Origin: Hawksworthiomyces lignivorus
Taxonomy: Eukaryota > Ascomycota > Sordariomycetes > Ophiostomatales > Ophiostomataceae
NCBI GenBank assembly: GCA_002917075.1
Contig: NTMA01000008.1
Coordinates: 744,001 to 808,000 of the forward strand
Length of the DNA: 64,000 nucleotides
Direction: 5' to 3'
A program made the position numbers and the translations under genes. The notes below the pieces were generated by a model. It saw nothing but the letters and a program-made list of their open reading frames with translations. It made no database searches and had not been told where the DNA came from. Shown in pieces: positions 47,475 through 58,187 of this stretch; the first letter of the stretch is position 1, and each line of letters opens with the position of its first letter.

Positions 47475-50095
47475 ATGATTGCAAATCCACACTCTGTCGA
47501 GTTGTCCGCTGAAGACGGGACGACACCGTCTAGCAAACGACGCCGGACGAATGCCAGCACAGCCTGCAACGTTTGCCGGGTCCGCAAGACTGCCTGCGAC
47601 AGGCTTCGTCCCTTTTGCACGTCATGCAAGTTACGTGGATGGCAAGATCGATGCGGCTATCAAGAAACTCTCTCACAGCCACCGGCAATGTAGGTGTGGC
47701 CCTTAGTTTCTGATGGCTTTCCCTTGAGTGTCGCTTCTTTCTGTGTACTGATCAATTAAAATAGCACCATTCTAGATCTCGACAAACGTTTACGTTATTT
47801 AGAGTCTCAATCTACATTTCGTCCGATAGACGTGCCAGGCGCGGTTGAAGGCGCTTCTGCGCGTGTTATTGAAGGTGAATTGCAACAATTCCGTTCCTTG
47901 TGAAGGCTATCACGAAGATGCACTAACTTAGCGGATTGGTGAACAGATGTCGCAATTACACATCAGTCAGCATCATCACCATCTCTGATTTATGATGATG
48001 AGACTATTTATGGACCTGCGTCTACAAGAGCGTTTGCTAGAGAGATTGTGGCGGTTACCAGTCAGTCCGCCGACAGCAGCAGACACAGCGACAGTAGCAG
48101 GTCTTTCCAAAAGCCAACATCAATGGCATTTCCTGTCCCTACCCCTTCTTCTTATTTGGAATATGATTTTAAGGATTTGGTTCTGCCCGCCCGGCATGCC
48201 GCTGATGAAGTGTTGAAATGCTACTGGGATCACCTACACCCGATATACTTCATTTTACACCGACCCAGCTTTGAGGAGGACTACCATCGGCTGTGGCAGC
48301 CTAGTGATTTTCGAGAAGAGCATCAAGGACAGAGAAGCAAAAATCCAGATGTAGTGTTCTATGCCACTTTGAATATCGTGCTGGCACTCGGCTACTCTCG
48401 ATATGACGCGCTCTCTGCAGAACAGCGGGACGAGTTGGCAAAAGATTGCTATCAACGATCGTGCAGGCTCTTGTCCATCGAAACACTGAGCAAGTCGTCG
48501 CTGTCTATCGTACAGTGCCTCCTCCTGCGCGGTGTTTATCTCTTCTACACACCGTACGCCGACCGCTGCTGGAACGTCACCGGCGTGGCCGTTCGCGTCG
48601 CTCAGGCCATGGGCCTTGATACACCGCAGCTGCATGGCAAAGCTCCAAATCAGCTTCTTCGTGAGATGCGTCGCAGAGTATGGTACTCTTGTATTGTTCT
48701 GGACCGGTATGAATATCACAACGATATAACTTCATCTTATAATGCACTGATTTAGTATGCTAATCCAAAGAATTAGACTTCTAGCAAATTCCTTTGGCCG
48801 TCCCGTAATGATACACGTGCAAGAACCAGTCAACAGTGCAAATCCTGTCGTGCCATTACCAGACCTAATTGACGATGAATATCTATCCGTGAAAGAAGAG
48901 GGCCACCAACCGCCTAATCACCCTTCGCGAATCACATATTTTCACCACTCTCTGCAGTTACAAGAAATTCAATGCCGCGTTGTTAGTCTAGAGAGGAAAT
49001 GCCTTGCCAACGGAAATAGCGTGCGAGACTGTAGCGGTCTGTCAATGCCAGCGCTCAGGGCCGAAATTGAGGAGCTTCTTCTGTGTGTCGAACAGTTCGA
49101 ACTCTGGCTGCCAAACTTTCTTCAAGAAAATGCTCTGTTAGCTAAAAGGACTGAATTTTCATACTTTGATTTGCAGGCATTTTCTTTGAAGTCAAGGTGA
49201 GACAAAAGAGACCAAAGGGACAAAAAGGTCTAAGATTTTAACGGGGAGAAAGGTTATCGCAACAGGAAGCGCTGGTAGCAAGATTTGCAGCGAAAATCCA
49301 AGTATGATGCTAACATCGTGATGCAGAATAGCGTATGTACGATTGCGTATCTTGCGACCGCTCATGGTCATCAACGGTAGAAGAAGATTGACGCTCGGGC
49401 GGCAAGACTGCATCTTCGAAGACCTTAGCCGTTTATGTGTATCGGTAGCCCAATCTGTAATCGATATGATATTTAAGAGCTTGTCGTCCCCCGACCGGTC
49501 GTTCCCGTGGCATGCGCTCTATTGTAAGTAATTTCGCCTTGATGATAGATCAACTGAATACAGCAGAAAAGAAAACATTTTATTAATATTTACATCGCTA
49601 GATACTTTTGCTGCTGCATCAATTCTTGTTGCCGGAACGTGGTTTCCTACTCTAGACGTCAACCTAGACAGTGATCCCGGAAAGACATACTGGCACCAAG
49701 CCTTGGACATTTTTGACTTCCACAAGCGCCACGTGATATCAGCAGCGAAGGGTAAGGAGGCTTTGAATGTACTTCGTACTTACTGCCAAGCTCTTGATCC
49801 CGCGACTAAGAAAGGAAGGGCTTCTGGGCAACTTCCATCGTACCAGGAATCAGTGGCAGAAAACGCTGAAGAGACATTACAACTTGGGAGTGAAGGGATT
49901 AGAATTCCAGGAGCCGGTATGCTTGCTCAAGAGACTCCTACAATCGTGGAAGATGGCGATGCCTTTGGGTGGCAGGAGATTCAATCCAACTTCAGTGAAG
50001 ACATCCTATTAGATCCATTTTCCTTAAACGATAGTTGGCTTACATTTCAAGATTTTTTTCTTGGAGAGCAGACCAGCACTGCGTCATATACTTGA
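47475..50095 (+). CDS. Zn2Cys6 transcription factor with fungal_trans domain
   Basis: Six exons, 47475-47689, 47765-47874, 47947-48706, 48777-49196, 49327-49523 and 49602-50095, 731 residues. The zinc cluster is C31, C34, C41, C48, C51, C60, preceded by a basic KRRR patch. A short coiled segment (ILDLDKRLRYLESQ) follows, then fungal_trans from about residue 160 (YWDHLHPIYFILHRPSFEEDY) through LLANSFGRPVMIH. The end is acidic and aromatic (DILLDPFSLNDSWLTFQDFF), like an activation domain. It sits between an esterase and the SDR-monooxygenase-esterase group, so it is one of two candidate regulators for that group. Confidence 0.9.
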
Positions 50096-50292
50096 TCAAG
50101 CTTCCAAGGATCAAGGTGAAGCTCCCTGGTGGATAGTTCGTCACAGTGTATACGACTCCATCGAAACTTGTTTTCTGCTTACGTACCTAGGGTAGTCAGG
50201 CTGTGCTGGCGAATGTTTATTGCAAACAATGAAAATCAAATTACGAGTGGAATTGTACATATGTATGAGTTGCCCTAATTACATTATTGAAG

Positions 50293-51357
50293 CTAGGCTG
50301 GCGTTGTAGAGCCACGCACCAAAGCATCGCGGATAGTCTCTTGTAACCAATTTGGAAATCCCCGTAAGTAAGATAGCCACGACGAATTCGGAGGGATGAA
50401 AAGTTGAGCTCCGCGGCAAGAAAATATTTGATTTAGAATAGCGTTAGAAACATCTTCGGGTTCCAGCATCTTTCCACTTAACTTCTCGATAGATTCTTTC
50501 TCGTTTTTGGTCATGTTGGTATTCACAAACATGGGGTGCACCACTGTTGTCATTACTCCCGGTGCTTTGTAAATATTCTTGATTTCGCAAGCCAAGCCCT
50601 CATGAAAGGCCAGCGCACCCGCCTTTGACGCTGAGTAGTCGACGGCAGTGGGGATCGCAACGAACGATGCAATGCTGGCAACGGTAACGATATGGCCTTT
50701 GTTCTTAAGGACCATTGTAGGCATAAAAGCTCTGACAGTGTTCCAGTGTGCCAAGATATTGACACCAAAGAGCTTAGATACCTTCTCTGGAGTTGACTTG
50801 AGGATCGGGTCATGGTTTGCGATCCCAGCGTTGTTGACCAAGATGGTTGGGTGGCCCAGATTCTCTCGAATTTGGTCAGCTGCTTTATTGACTGCATCTG
50901 GGGAGGTGATGTCGCATTTCCAGTAAAAGACAGGATCCAACTGTGCAAGATCCGACGGAAGTTCAGCAACATCGAGAACAGCAACTCTGATCCCCTTGCG
51001 TACAAGGCCTAGAACAGTGGACTTGCCGATTCCATTGCAGCCTCCCGTGACGACGGCAATTTCTTCGCTCCAGTGCCATCCTTTATGGCCAAGGACTCTC
51101 CAGTTGTTCGTCGCGCGAACGTTCTGAAGCTTGTTCCAAGCTTGGCCAAGTCCAAGCCCCAAAAAACAGCGGAGGATGATCTTGAGTCCATGAACTCCAA
51201 CATATTTCTTGATGAGCCTGACTTCAGCGATTTTGGAGACGATATTTGGGGGACCGTACGCGAGCAGCACAAGTGCTGATGCCGTGAACGCCGGGTTCAG
51301 GATAAGGCCCCCAGCAAGTTGTGCAGTTTTCACTGGCCCAGTAATGAGAGCAGCCAT
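50293..51357 (-). CDS. membrane-anchored short-chain dehydrogenase (RDH10/SDR16C-like)
   Basis: Single exon, 354 residues. The first 35 residues are hydrophobic and likely a membrane anchor. The SDR core has the cofactor motif TGGCNGIG, NNAG, a catalytic Ser (VTVASIASF) and Y-x-x-x-K (YSASK), all intact. The Asp after beta-2 (VAVLDVAE) favours NAD(H). Members of this group oxidise or reduce lipophilic alcohols and ketones such as retinoids and sterols at the endoplasmic reticulum or lipid droplets. It is divergent from the flavin monooxygenase with 568 bp between starts, which suggests that it makes or removes the ketone that the monooxygenase uses. Confidence 0.92.
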   Translation of the reverse strand: MAALITGPVKTAQLAGGLILNPAFTASALVLLAYGPPNIVSKIAEVRLIKKYVGVHGLKIILRCFLGLGLGQAWNKLQNVRATNNWRVLGHKGWHWSEEIAVVTGGCNGIGKSTVLGLVRKGIRVAVLDVAELPSDLAQLDPVFYWKCDITSPDAVNKAADQIRENLGHPTILVNNAGIANHDPILKSTPEKVSKLFGVNILAHWNTVRAFMPTMVLKNKGHIVTVASIASFVAIPTAVDYSASKAGALAFHEGLACEIKNIYKAPGVMTTVVHPMFVNTNMTKNEKESIEKLSGKMLEPEDVSNAILNQIFSCRGAQLFIPPNSSWLSYLRGFPNWLQETIRDALVRGSTTPA

Positions 51358-51925
51358 GTTTCTAGAATTCAGTGTGTCATTGGATTGAAGCAGCTCTGGA
51401 CCTTGTTGACAATCTGGTGCTCACGCGGATATTTATTTCATTCAGAAGAGTCCGCCGAGTAGAATCCCAATAGAGCGCGTGCTCAACTCCGCCTTTGTTT
51501 CGGCACGGGCTGGTATTGATTATATAAGTATGGATTGCAAATTGCCCCTGCATAGATTATTGATCTTTTCCTGACTTGGTACGTACGCGTAGGCAATGGT
51601 GCAGAGATCAGCCGATTACTTTGGTACATATTGGGACTAGCGATTGTGGGGAAAAGTTGGAGAGCTCCAATGTTCCGGCGACTTCTTTCTCTTTACGGTA
51701 TAGCCCGTAACGATCCCAAGCACAACATCGTATCACCGTCGTCTAGCCCAGAACAACCTCGGCTCGCCCCTATCCTTAATCATGAACGGCAGTTCTGCTT
51801 GGAATATCAGAAGCTTGAAGATATATAGGCCAGATCAGTATGTGTGTATTAGCAAAAAACTTTGGCTTCCGCAATCTCCAAAATCTTCTGTGTTGCGTCT
51901 CTTCTCCTTCTACTTCTTTTTCAAA
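51358..51925. promoter_or_regulatory. divergent promoter between SDR and flavin monooxygenase
   Basis: Contains several CCG/CGG triplets (TCCGCCGAG near 51450, CTCCGCCT at 51487-51494), the type of half-site read by Zn2Cys6 proteins. CTCCGCCT recurs upstream of the downstream esterase. Function is inferred. Confidence 0.35.
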
Positions 51926-53452
51926 ATGGGAGATTCTTTCGCTACTAAGACCACAGGCGAGGCAGGATTGCCGTTCTCCTCGAGCGAATCCCAGCCTCGC
52001 TATCAGGGTGAGGAATATTTCGATGTGGTCATTATCGGAGCCGGAGTTTCTGGCATCAACACGGCTCGATCAATCGAGGCTAGTGGCCGCTCTAAACCCT
52101 CTTACGTCATTCTCGACAAGCGCAACCAGATTGGAGGCACCTGGGATCTTTTCAAGTATCCTGGGATCAGATCTGATTCGGATATGTTCAGCTTTGGCTT
52201 TTCCTGGAATCCGTGGACTAAGGAGAAGCCACTTGCTACGGGACCGGAAATCGTCTCATATCTCGTCGATTCAGCAGCAAAGGTCGGTGCAGACAAGCAC
52301 ATTCGGTTTCGCCACAATGTGCTTTCAATAGATTGGAGCTCTAAGAATGCAAAATGGACTGTTGCGGCAAAAGACGCAAATGACAAGCTTGTGACCTTCA
52401 GAGCCCGCTTTGTAGTCCTCGGAACAGGATACTATGATTTTGATAAACCCATGTCTGCGACTATCCCCGGCATTGAAAAATTCAAAGGGGATTTGATCCA
52501 GCCGCAATTCTGGCCAAGGAACTACAACTACATCAACAAAAATATAGTTATTATCGGCAGCGGTGCAACAGCAGTTACGCTGCTACCTAGTCTAGCGGAA
52601 GATGCGCGCCACGTCACTATGCTGCAAAGAAGCCCCACATATATTGCATCACTACCAATGTCTCGGGGGTTCTGGGCCAAACTCTGGCAGGCATTGTTGC
52701 CAAAAATTTTGTCAGATCGCTGGAATCGACTAGTGCACATTCTTCGAGGACACCTATTTTACAAGTTAACGCGGAAGCATCCTGAGAAGGTCCGCAAGAT
52801 TCTGGAGAAGGCTGCCGCCGCACAGCTCCCCAGATATGTCCCTGTGAAGCCACATTTTACGCCACGATATAACCCCTGGGACCAACGCTTCTGCGTGTGC
52901 CCCGACGGCGATTTCTACACAGCTCTCCGGTCCACAAAGGCTAGCGTCGTCACTGACATAATCGAACAAGTGACTGAGACCGAGATTGTGTTGAAATCTG
53001 GCCAGAGGCTGCAGCCAGATGTCATTGTGGCCGCTACAGGCCTAAAGCTTCAGTTTGCAGGAGGAATGCGAATCTCGGTGGATGGAAGCACCATTGACCC
53101 TAGTACAAAGTTCATCTGGCAAGGTAGCATGATCCAAGACATTCCAAACTTGGTCTTTGTCTCCGGATACGTCAATGCATCCTGGACACTTGGTGCCGAA
53201 GTATCAAGTACGCTTTTCATACGGCTTATGAGCCACATGAAGGGGGCCAACGTAGATGCGGTGATACCCAAATTAGAAGAGTCCCAGAAAATGGAAGAGG
53301 TGCCTATGTTCAACCTGTCGTCGACATATATACAGAGCGCAAGCAGCGTCTTCCCTAAGGGCGGCGTGGGTCAGTGGGTGGCAAAGGATAATTATTTCAC
53401 CGACGTCTGGAAAGCTAGCAGGGGGAGCTTCTCTGGTCTGGAGTTTCATTGA
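51926..53452 (+). CDS. EthA-like flavin-containing (Baeyer-Villiger type) monooxygenase
   Basis: Single exon, 508 residues from MGDSFATKTTGE; the frame extends upstream but without family sequence. The FAD motif GAGVSG is near residue 40, followed by GGTWDLFKYPGIRSDSD, diagnostic for the EthA branch, and the NADPH motif GSGATA. The class fingerprint F-x-G-x3-H-x3-W reads FKGDLIQPQFW: the central His is Gln (codon 52499-52501). VAATGLKL marks the C-terminal FAD-linked ATG motif. The enzyme should insert oxygen into a lipophilic ketone (to an ester) or oxidise a heteroatom, using NADPH and O2. The His change may reduce or redirect activity. Neighbours, an SDR and an esterase, fit a ketone-degradation role. 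Confidence 0.92.
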   Translation: MGDSFATKTTGEAGLPFSSSESQPRYQGEEYFDVVIIGAGVSGINTARSIEASGRSKPSYVILDKRNQIGGTWDLFKYPGIRSDSDMFSFGFSWNPWTKEKPLATGPEIVSYLVDSAAKVGADKHIRFRHNVLSIDWSSKNAKWTVAAKDANDKLVTFRARFVVLGTGYYDFDKPMSATIPGIEKFKGDLIQPQFWPRNYNYINKNIVIIGSGATAVTLLPSLAEDARHVTMLQRSPTYIASLPMSRGFWAKLWQALLPKILSDRWNRLVHILRGHLFYKLTRKHPEKVRKILEKAAAAQLPRYVPVKPHFTPRYNPWDQRFCVCPDGDFYTALRSTKASVVTDIIEQVTETEIVLKSGQRLQPDVIVAATGLKLQFAGGMRISVDGSTIDPSTKFIWQGSMIQDIPNLVFVSGYVNASWTLGAEVSSTLFIRLMSHMKGANVDAVIPKLEESQKMEEVPMFNLSSTYIQSASSVFPKGGVGQWVAKDNYFTDVWKASRGSFSGLEFH

Positions 53453-53985
53453 TCCGCTATTGGCAACATGCGATGTCCTGTATCTACTTCACAATCTCGC
53501 TTTTGTATTATATATGCAAGTAGATATAGCTTGAGACCTCTGCCTTTTGTAATTATTTAGGCATGAACTCTGTGTCAAGCCTTCTGCATAGTAGCGACAG
53601 TGATACACCTAATTTCGCTATTACTAGTATTATTCACAAGCCGAGCTTGTAATATTTTTGTAGATTTTTGGATTTTTTTACGCCGTCAGTCCCAGCTGTA
53701 AGTTTGAGGCTGCTGGCCACCTTATATGAGCAGTTGCATAAGGCCTGCATTTAACTTTTGATAAGAATTCTCCGCCTGCAGTTCTCATTGGCCCATATAT
53801 AGAATAAAGAGCCAAAGCACTGAGCCAAGAAAAGTAAGGTTGGCTGTCCCTGGGCTTGTTGGGGCCTCGGCTCAGTACTAGTACTTTGGTCAAACCTGGG
53901 AGGCCATTTCCCCACAACCCAAAATGACGATTCTTCACAGGCAAATTGTCTTATTTAAGTACTTGTGTTCGCTGCTTCATTTGAT
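53453..53985. other. intergenic between monooxygenase and esterase
   Basis: A 530-bp gap between two plus-strand genes, containing CTCCGCCT at 53770-53777, a match to the site in the SDR/monooxygenase promoter. Open frames in it are short and unconvincing. Confidence 0.4.
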
Positions 53986-55206
53986 ATGCTTTTCTTAGCC
54001 AATTCTGCCGCTTTCCAGGTCCCCCATTTTGCCGTTCTCTTCGTCCACTTTTTTTTCTTGAGCAAGTACATCATGGCTGGAACAAAAGCACTACTACAAA
54101 AAGCCAAACTGTTGTGCTTTATCGGCTTGCTCTTCACCGATCTAGGCGTCAATGTGACATTTTCTGCACTTCGAAGCATCTTCCCAGGCGGAAAGCCTTG
54201 GGCGAAATGGAGCGTCCAGCAGACGCTGGCCATACGCATGACAAAGTCTCTCCTGCGATGGATGTCTACTCTCCGGCTGATTGCGCCAATGTCTCTTGAA
54301 AGCGGGTCGGAAGGCGAGCGATTCTGTCTGCTAGCCCCAGCTCCGAGAAAGTATTATATTGGTCCGATGAAAGATACCGACATTCGTCCTTGCACTATCG
54401 GAAGCACCTGGACACCGGCACCGCCTCAGAAGGACACATCCATCAAGCGAGAGGATATGAAACTTCTCTTGCACTTCCACGGCGGTGCCTATGTCTTGGG
54501 CAACGGTCGGGACGCTGACACTGGTTTTCTGGCCAATAATTATCTCGACCACGGAGGGTTTACCAACATTTTTACTCCTCAGTATCGTCTTTCGACGTCT
54601 CCTGAAGGGCGCTTTCCCGCCGCCCTTCAGGATGCTTTGTCGGCTTATTTGTACCTTGTGAACAGTCTGGAGATACCGCCAGACCAAATCGTTATTGGAG
54701 GGGACTCAGCCGGAGGAAACCTTGCCGTAGCGTTGCTACGATACATTTACGAGCATGGCGAAGAGCTGGTTATCCCTTGGCCCGCTGCTGTTTTACTTTG
54801 GTCTCCATGGTCCTCCATAGCAGACTCCACCGACGCCAAAAAGATTCGCTCCATGCACAATTATAGCACGGATTATATCCATGAGAATTTCTGTATCTGG
54901 GGAGTGGATGGCCTCACTGGCGGCAACAGAATTTCGCCACATGACCCCTACCTGTCTCCAGCGGATGGCAACGGGTTCAAGAGCCCAGCCCCATTCTGGG
55001 TCCACACCGGCGCGCGTGAACTCCTCTTTGACAACAATGCCGAATTTGTCAAGACATTCAAGGATGCCGGCACTGAAGTCGAGTGGGATATAGATGAGGA
55101 CAGCCCACATGACATTGGGCTTATGGGCCGTAGGTTGAAGTTCGAGAAAGAAGCTGTAGCGGCCACCTCTCGAGCCGGAAAGTTTGCCGCTCGGTATCTT
55201 TCTTGA
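53986..55206 (+). CDS. alpha/beta-hydrolase-3 esterase
   Basis: Single exon, 406 residues from the first ATG, or 377 from the second in-frame ATG at 54073 (MAGTKALLQ), which has a better context. The N-terminal part is hydrophobic (ALLQKAKLLCFIGLLFTDL), suggesting a membrane anchor. The HSL-type domain has HFHGGAYVLG, the nucleophile elbow GGDSAGGN, the acid region HTGARELLFDNN and the catalytic His in SPHDIG. It should hydrolyse esters or lactones, exactly the product class of a Baeyer-Villiger enzyme, and is the next gene downstream of one. Some fungal relatives act on sterol or mycotoxin esters; substrate here is unknown. Confidence 0.9.
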   Translation: MLFLANSAAFQVPHFAVLFVHFFFLSKYIMAGTKALLQKAKLLCFIGLLFTDLGVNVTFSALRSIFPGGKPWAKWSVQQTLAIRMTKSLLRWMSTLRLIAPMSLESGSEGERFCLLAPAPRKYYIGPMKDTDIRPCTIGSTWTPAPPQKDTSIKREDMKLLLHFHGGAYVLGNGRDADTGFLANNYLDHGGFTNIFTPQYRLSTSPEGRFPAALQDALSAYLYLVNSLEIPPDQIVIGGDSAGGNLAVALLRYIYEHGEELVIPWPAAVLLWSPWSSIADSTDAKKIRSMHNYSTDYIHENFCIWGVDGLTGGNRISPHDPYLSPADGNGFKSPAPFWVHTGARELLFDNNAEFVKTFKDAGTEVEWDIDEDSPHDIGLMGRRLKFEKEAVAATSRAGKFAARYLS

Positions 55207-55375
55207 AACATGGTCTTGCATAACAGTTTGCTTTACAGGTGGGAATTCATAGCTTCTTCAAACAGAGCAAAACTTTCGCTAAGGTCAGGACTATTTTGTG
55301 GACTGCTCCTTGTTTCTGACTTATTGCCGAGTAGGCAAGAAAAACTTGTTATTTAAACGTTTCTTCCAAACACTT

Positions 55376-56929
55376 TTAAGCTAGTATCGGTATTGTGAGT
55401 TTATCTTCTGCAATGTCAAACCACAGGCCGCGGAACCCGTTGTCTCGCGCTCCTTGCACTAATTGAACAAAAGCCCTAAGCCGTTCAACATATGTAGACA
55501 CCGTCGTATCTGGCGCTGCATAACGTATGATTTTGTCGTGAACGCTGCCTATTTCTACCATGGTGACCAACAGTGGAAAACCAACTGCTATTCCTTTCGT
55601 GTCGTCCGGAACCCAAGCAGCGAAACATTCCAGCTCCGCAGCAATAGACATCGCTAACCGTGTTGCGGGCTCGTCCTCCACACCGAGGGGGTACTGCAGG
55701 CGATGGATAACCAAAAGGGTCGCTAAGCGGTAGATCCGCGCTTGCATCATCATGGCCGATGCCTCAAATGGAGTATGCTCTGTAAAGAAGCTGATTGAAG
55801 GTCTTGGTTCCCAGCCACTAACTTTCCTTCTGACATACTCCAGGTCTCTCCTATATGTTTCGATGTAGTTGTCATTTTTGCCGTCAATGGCCGAGAGCTT
55901 TGCAGAGTGAGCGATTCTGCACACTTCGTATTGGAAATGCAAGAGGCCCAGGCAGAGCCCAGCCGATCTATCCACGATGGAGTAGCCTGCGATGTTCTCT
56001 GGTGGGGCTTGTATTACCGGGATTTCTCGCTTGATAAGGCACTCAACCGTATGCATGAGAATGGGCGTGATTGTAATGCTGTATAATAATGGCTGGTTGA
56101 GTAATTCTGGGTACCAGTCTTTCACCAGTAACAGTGTACGTTGTAGGATTGCGTGAGCCGATGTACACAAGGCAACGATGTGATAAAGCGCCAAGACCTG
56201 TCCTAGCATGATGAGAGCGGCTGCATCTTTATCGTTGGTGATTGCTGATGCTTGTAAACGCCGAAGGCAACGAGAGCCTTTGCGTAGGTCCACTTCGCTA
56301 AAGTCCTTGACCTTGTTTTTTCGTGTATCCCAGAGGGCAAATACCGCCGCGTATGAATCTAAGACGGCGCCATCTGAATACTCCATGACCATCATGACGG
56401 CTTGCCGAAAACCGTTTGAAAAGCTAGGTCCAATCATGAACTTGCGATGATAGCTGTAAAACATTTGAGGATCGGACAAGATGCCCTTCAACAGCTTATA
56501 CCGGCCGGCCGACAAAACCACGGAGTTACCATCGAACGTGTCCATAAATGCAAGCATGTCAGTCAAGGATATTTGCAGCCTCTTTGGCGACCATGCATTA
56601 AGTTCAGTGTTGATTGCTGGATGGTGAAGGGTAACAGGAAGGGGAACATCGCTCTCGGTGGCTGTGGAAGACGAAGGAGAGCCCATCGCCACATGACTTT
56701 GGCGCTCAACCAAATCATGTGGCCTTTCCCCAGCCGTATCGAAGCTGATAATCTCGCAAGAACCATACGGAAGCTTCGCTACCGCAGGTGGCCGTCCCAT
56801 GCGGCGGCTCCGTCGGTCAAACGAGCAATGTCTCCGTAGAAGTTTGCACTGGCGGCACCGCCCTTCTGTTGCGTCGAAAAGACATTTTTCTTTTCTCCGG
56901 TGGCATTTATCGCAAGCGGAAGCGGGCAT
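55376..56929 (-). CDS. Zn2Cys6 transcription factor
   Basis: Single exon, 517 residues. The zinc cluster lies at the very N-terminus (C6, C9, C16, C25, C28, C35) with a basic tail RRSRRMGRPP that resembles an AT-hook. The middle region is helical, fungal-trans-like (MVMEYSDGAVLDSYAAVFAL), without a motif I can place in a subfamily. Its 3' end converges on the esterase 170 bp away, making it the regulator physically closest to the SDR-monooxygenase-esterase group. Confidence 0.88.
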   Translation of the reverse strand: MPASACDKCHRRKEKCLFDATEGRCRQCKLLRRHCSFDRRSRRMGRPPAVAKLPYGSCEIISFDTAGERPHDLVERQSHVAMGSPSSSTATESDVPLPVTLHHPAINTELNAWSPKRLQISLTDMLAFMDTFDGNSVVLSAGRYKLLKGILSDPQMFYSYHRKFMIGPSFSNGFRQAVMMVMEYSDGAVLDSYAAVFALWDTRKNKVKDFSEVDLRKGSRCLRRLQASAITNDKDAAALIMLGQVLALYHIVALCTSAHAILQRTLLLVKDWYPELLNQPLLYSITITPILMHTVECLIKREIPVIQAPPENIAGYSIVDRSAGLCLGLLHFQYEVCRIAHSAKLSAIDGKNDNYIETYRRDLEYVRRKVSGWEPRPSISFFTEHTPFEASAMMMQARIYRLATLLVIHRLQYPLGVEDEPATRLAMSIAAELECFAAWVPDDTKGIAVGFPLLVTMVEIGSVHDKIIRYAAPDTTVSTYVERLRAFVQLVQGARDNGFRGLWFDIAEDKLTIPILA

Positions 56930-58187
56930 TTGGGCATTTTCAGTAGAAAATAAAGAGCTGGTACTGTTGCTTGAAAGTCTGCCGAGAAAGACAGCAACGA
57001 TTGGAAAGACGAACAGGTTTCTACGTCAGAGTGTGGATACCGAGGCTTCGATACTGCGGGGACGCCTCAGCTAAGTACCTACGTAATTTAAGGGCACGAT
57101 TTTTACTCCGGAATCTAGTCAGCTTTGCGGGGTTTTCCTTGCTAGTCTCGAGCCATCTAGATTTTGCGCAACACCCAAAATTGTTTTTTCTGGAGCTGTG
57201 TACTCTGCATGTTTAGCAGGTCTTTTTAGTTCTCGTAACCTAGTTCCTTACAGCCGCTGAGCTGCCATCTCGGCTGCTAATAGAGGGCCTTGCATTAATA
57301 AGCCTAAATTTTATTGCGAGTGCATAACGATAATGTAAGGAAAAGCAGTTACTTTAAATATCGACCTGAATTAATCCTCAAGACAGCTTGTTAGTATTGG
57401 TTTCACGAATTAGACAGGACACAAGTCCAAAATACGGTCCAGCAACCACATGTTAGAGTACACATACCTGATGTATGTCACAGAATCCATGTGGCTATTC
57501 GACACAATGCCACTCAGAGGGAAGCGGATCACTCTTAGTCCATTTAAGATAAACATCATATCAACAACTTTACCAAATGAATCACCATCTCTTAAACAAG
57601 TTAAAAATATGGAAACAAAATAAACCATCGCCAATCACTCCCAGAATCACCCCATTGCATTCATATTCTGTGCTTCACAGCTTCCGCGGCCCATAGCATC
57701 ATATATGCGTTGTACTTCCCTATGATTTTCAGAGGGTCGATTTCTGTTAAGCATTGCGCCTCTGGTGAACATGGTGGATATCACTTCTTTGCCGGATGGT
57801 GTGCAAGAAATCAAAACTAAGAGAAATAAATAGGATTTAGATGTACGCTGAGCATTCTTAACAATGGCCGTCTTAGCTTTCCAAAAGATTATCGGATCAT
57901 GTATCGTCTAGCTTTTCATTGATGACAAAATCATGGCCACATATCAGTTCCCTAGCGTATGCTATTTGCCTCTCTTATTCTTTAGCACTGTGCCTATCAC
58001 CGGTAATCGGTGCTCGCTTCCAATCTCCGCAGCTCGGTCCGGGGTCCGCCCGGGCTTCTGATCTTATATTTTCTTTAAAAAATCACACGTTGAATGCTGA
58101 AAAAGCAAAATTAGCAGAATAGACAGTTTACTATATCTCCAAGATTCACGTATCGATCTCCATCTTAGCCAAAGGGCAACAGTTATT
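56930..58187. other. AT-rich intergenic, no gene seen
   Basis: About 1.26 kb divergent gap between the regulator and the amidohydrolase. Short open frames only. It must contain both promoters. Confidence 0.5.
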
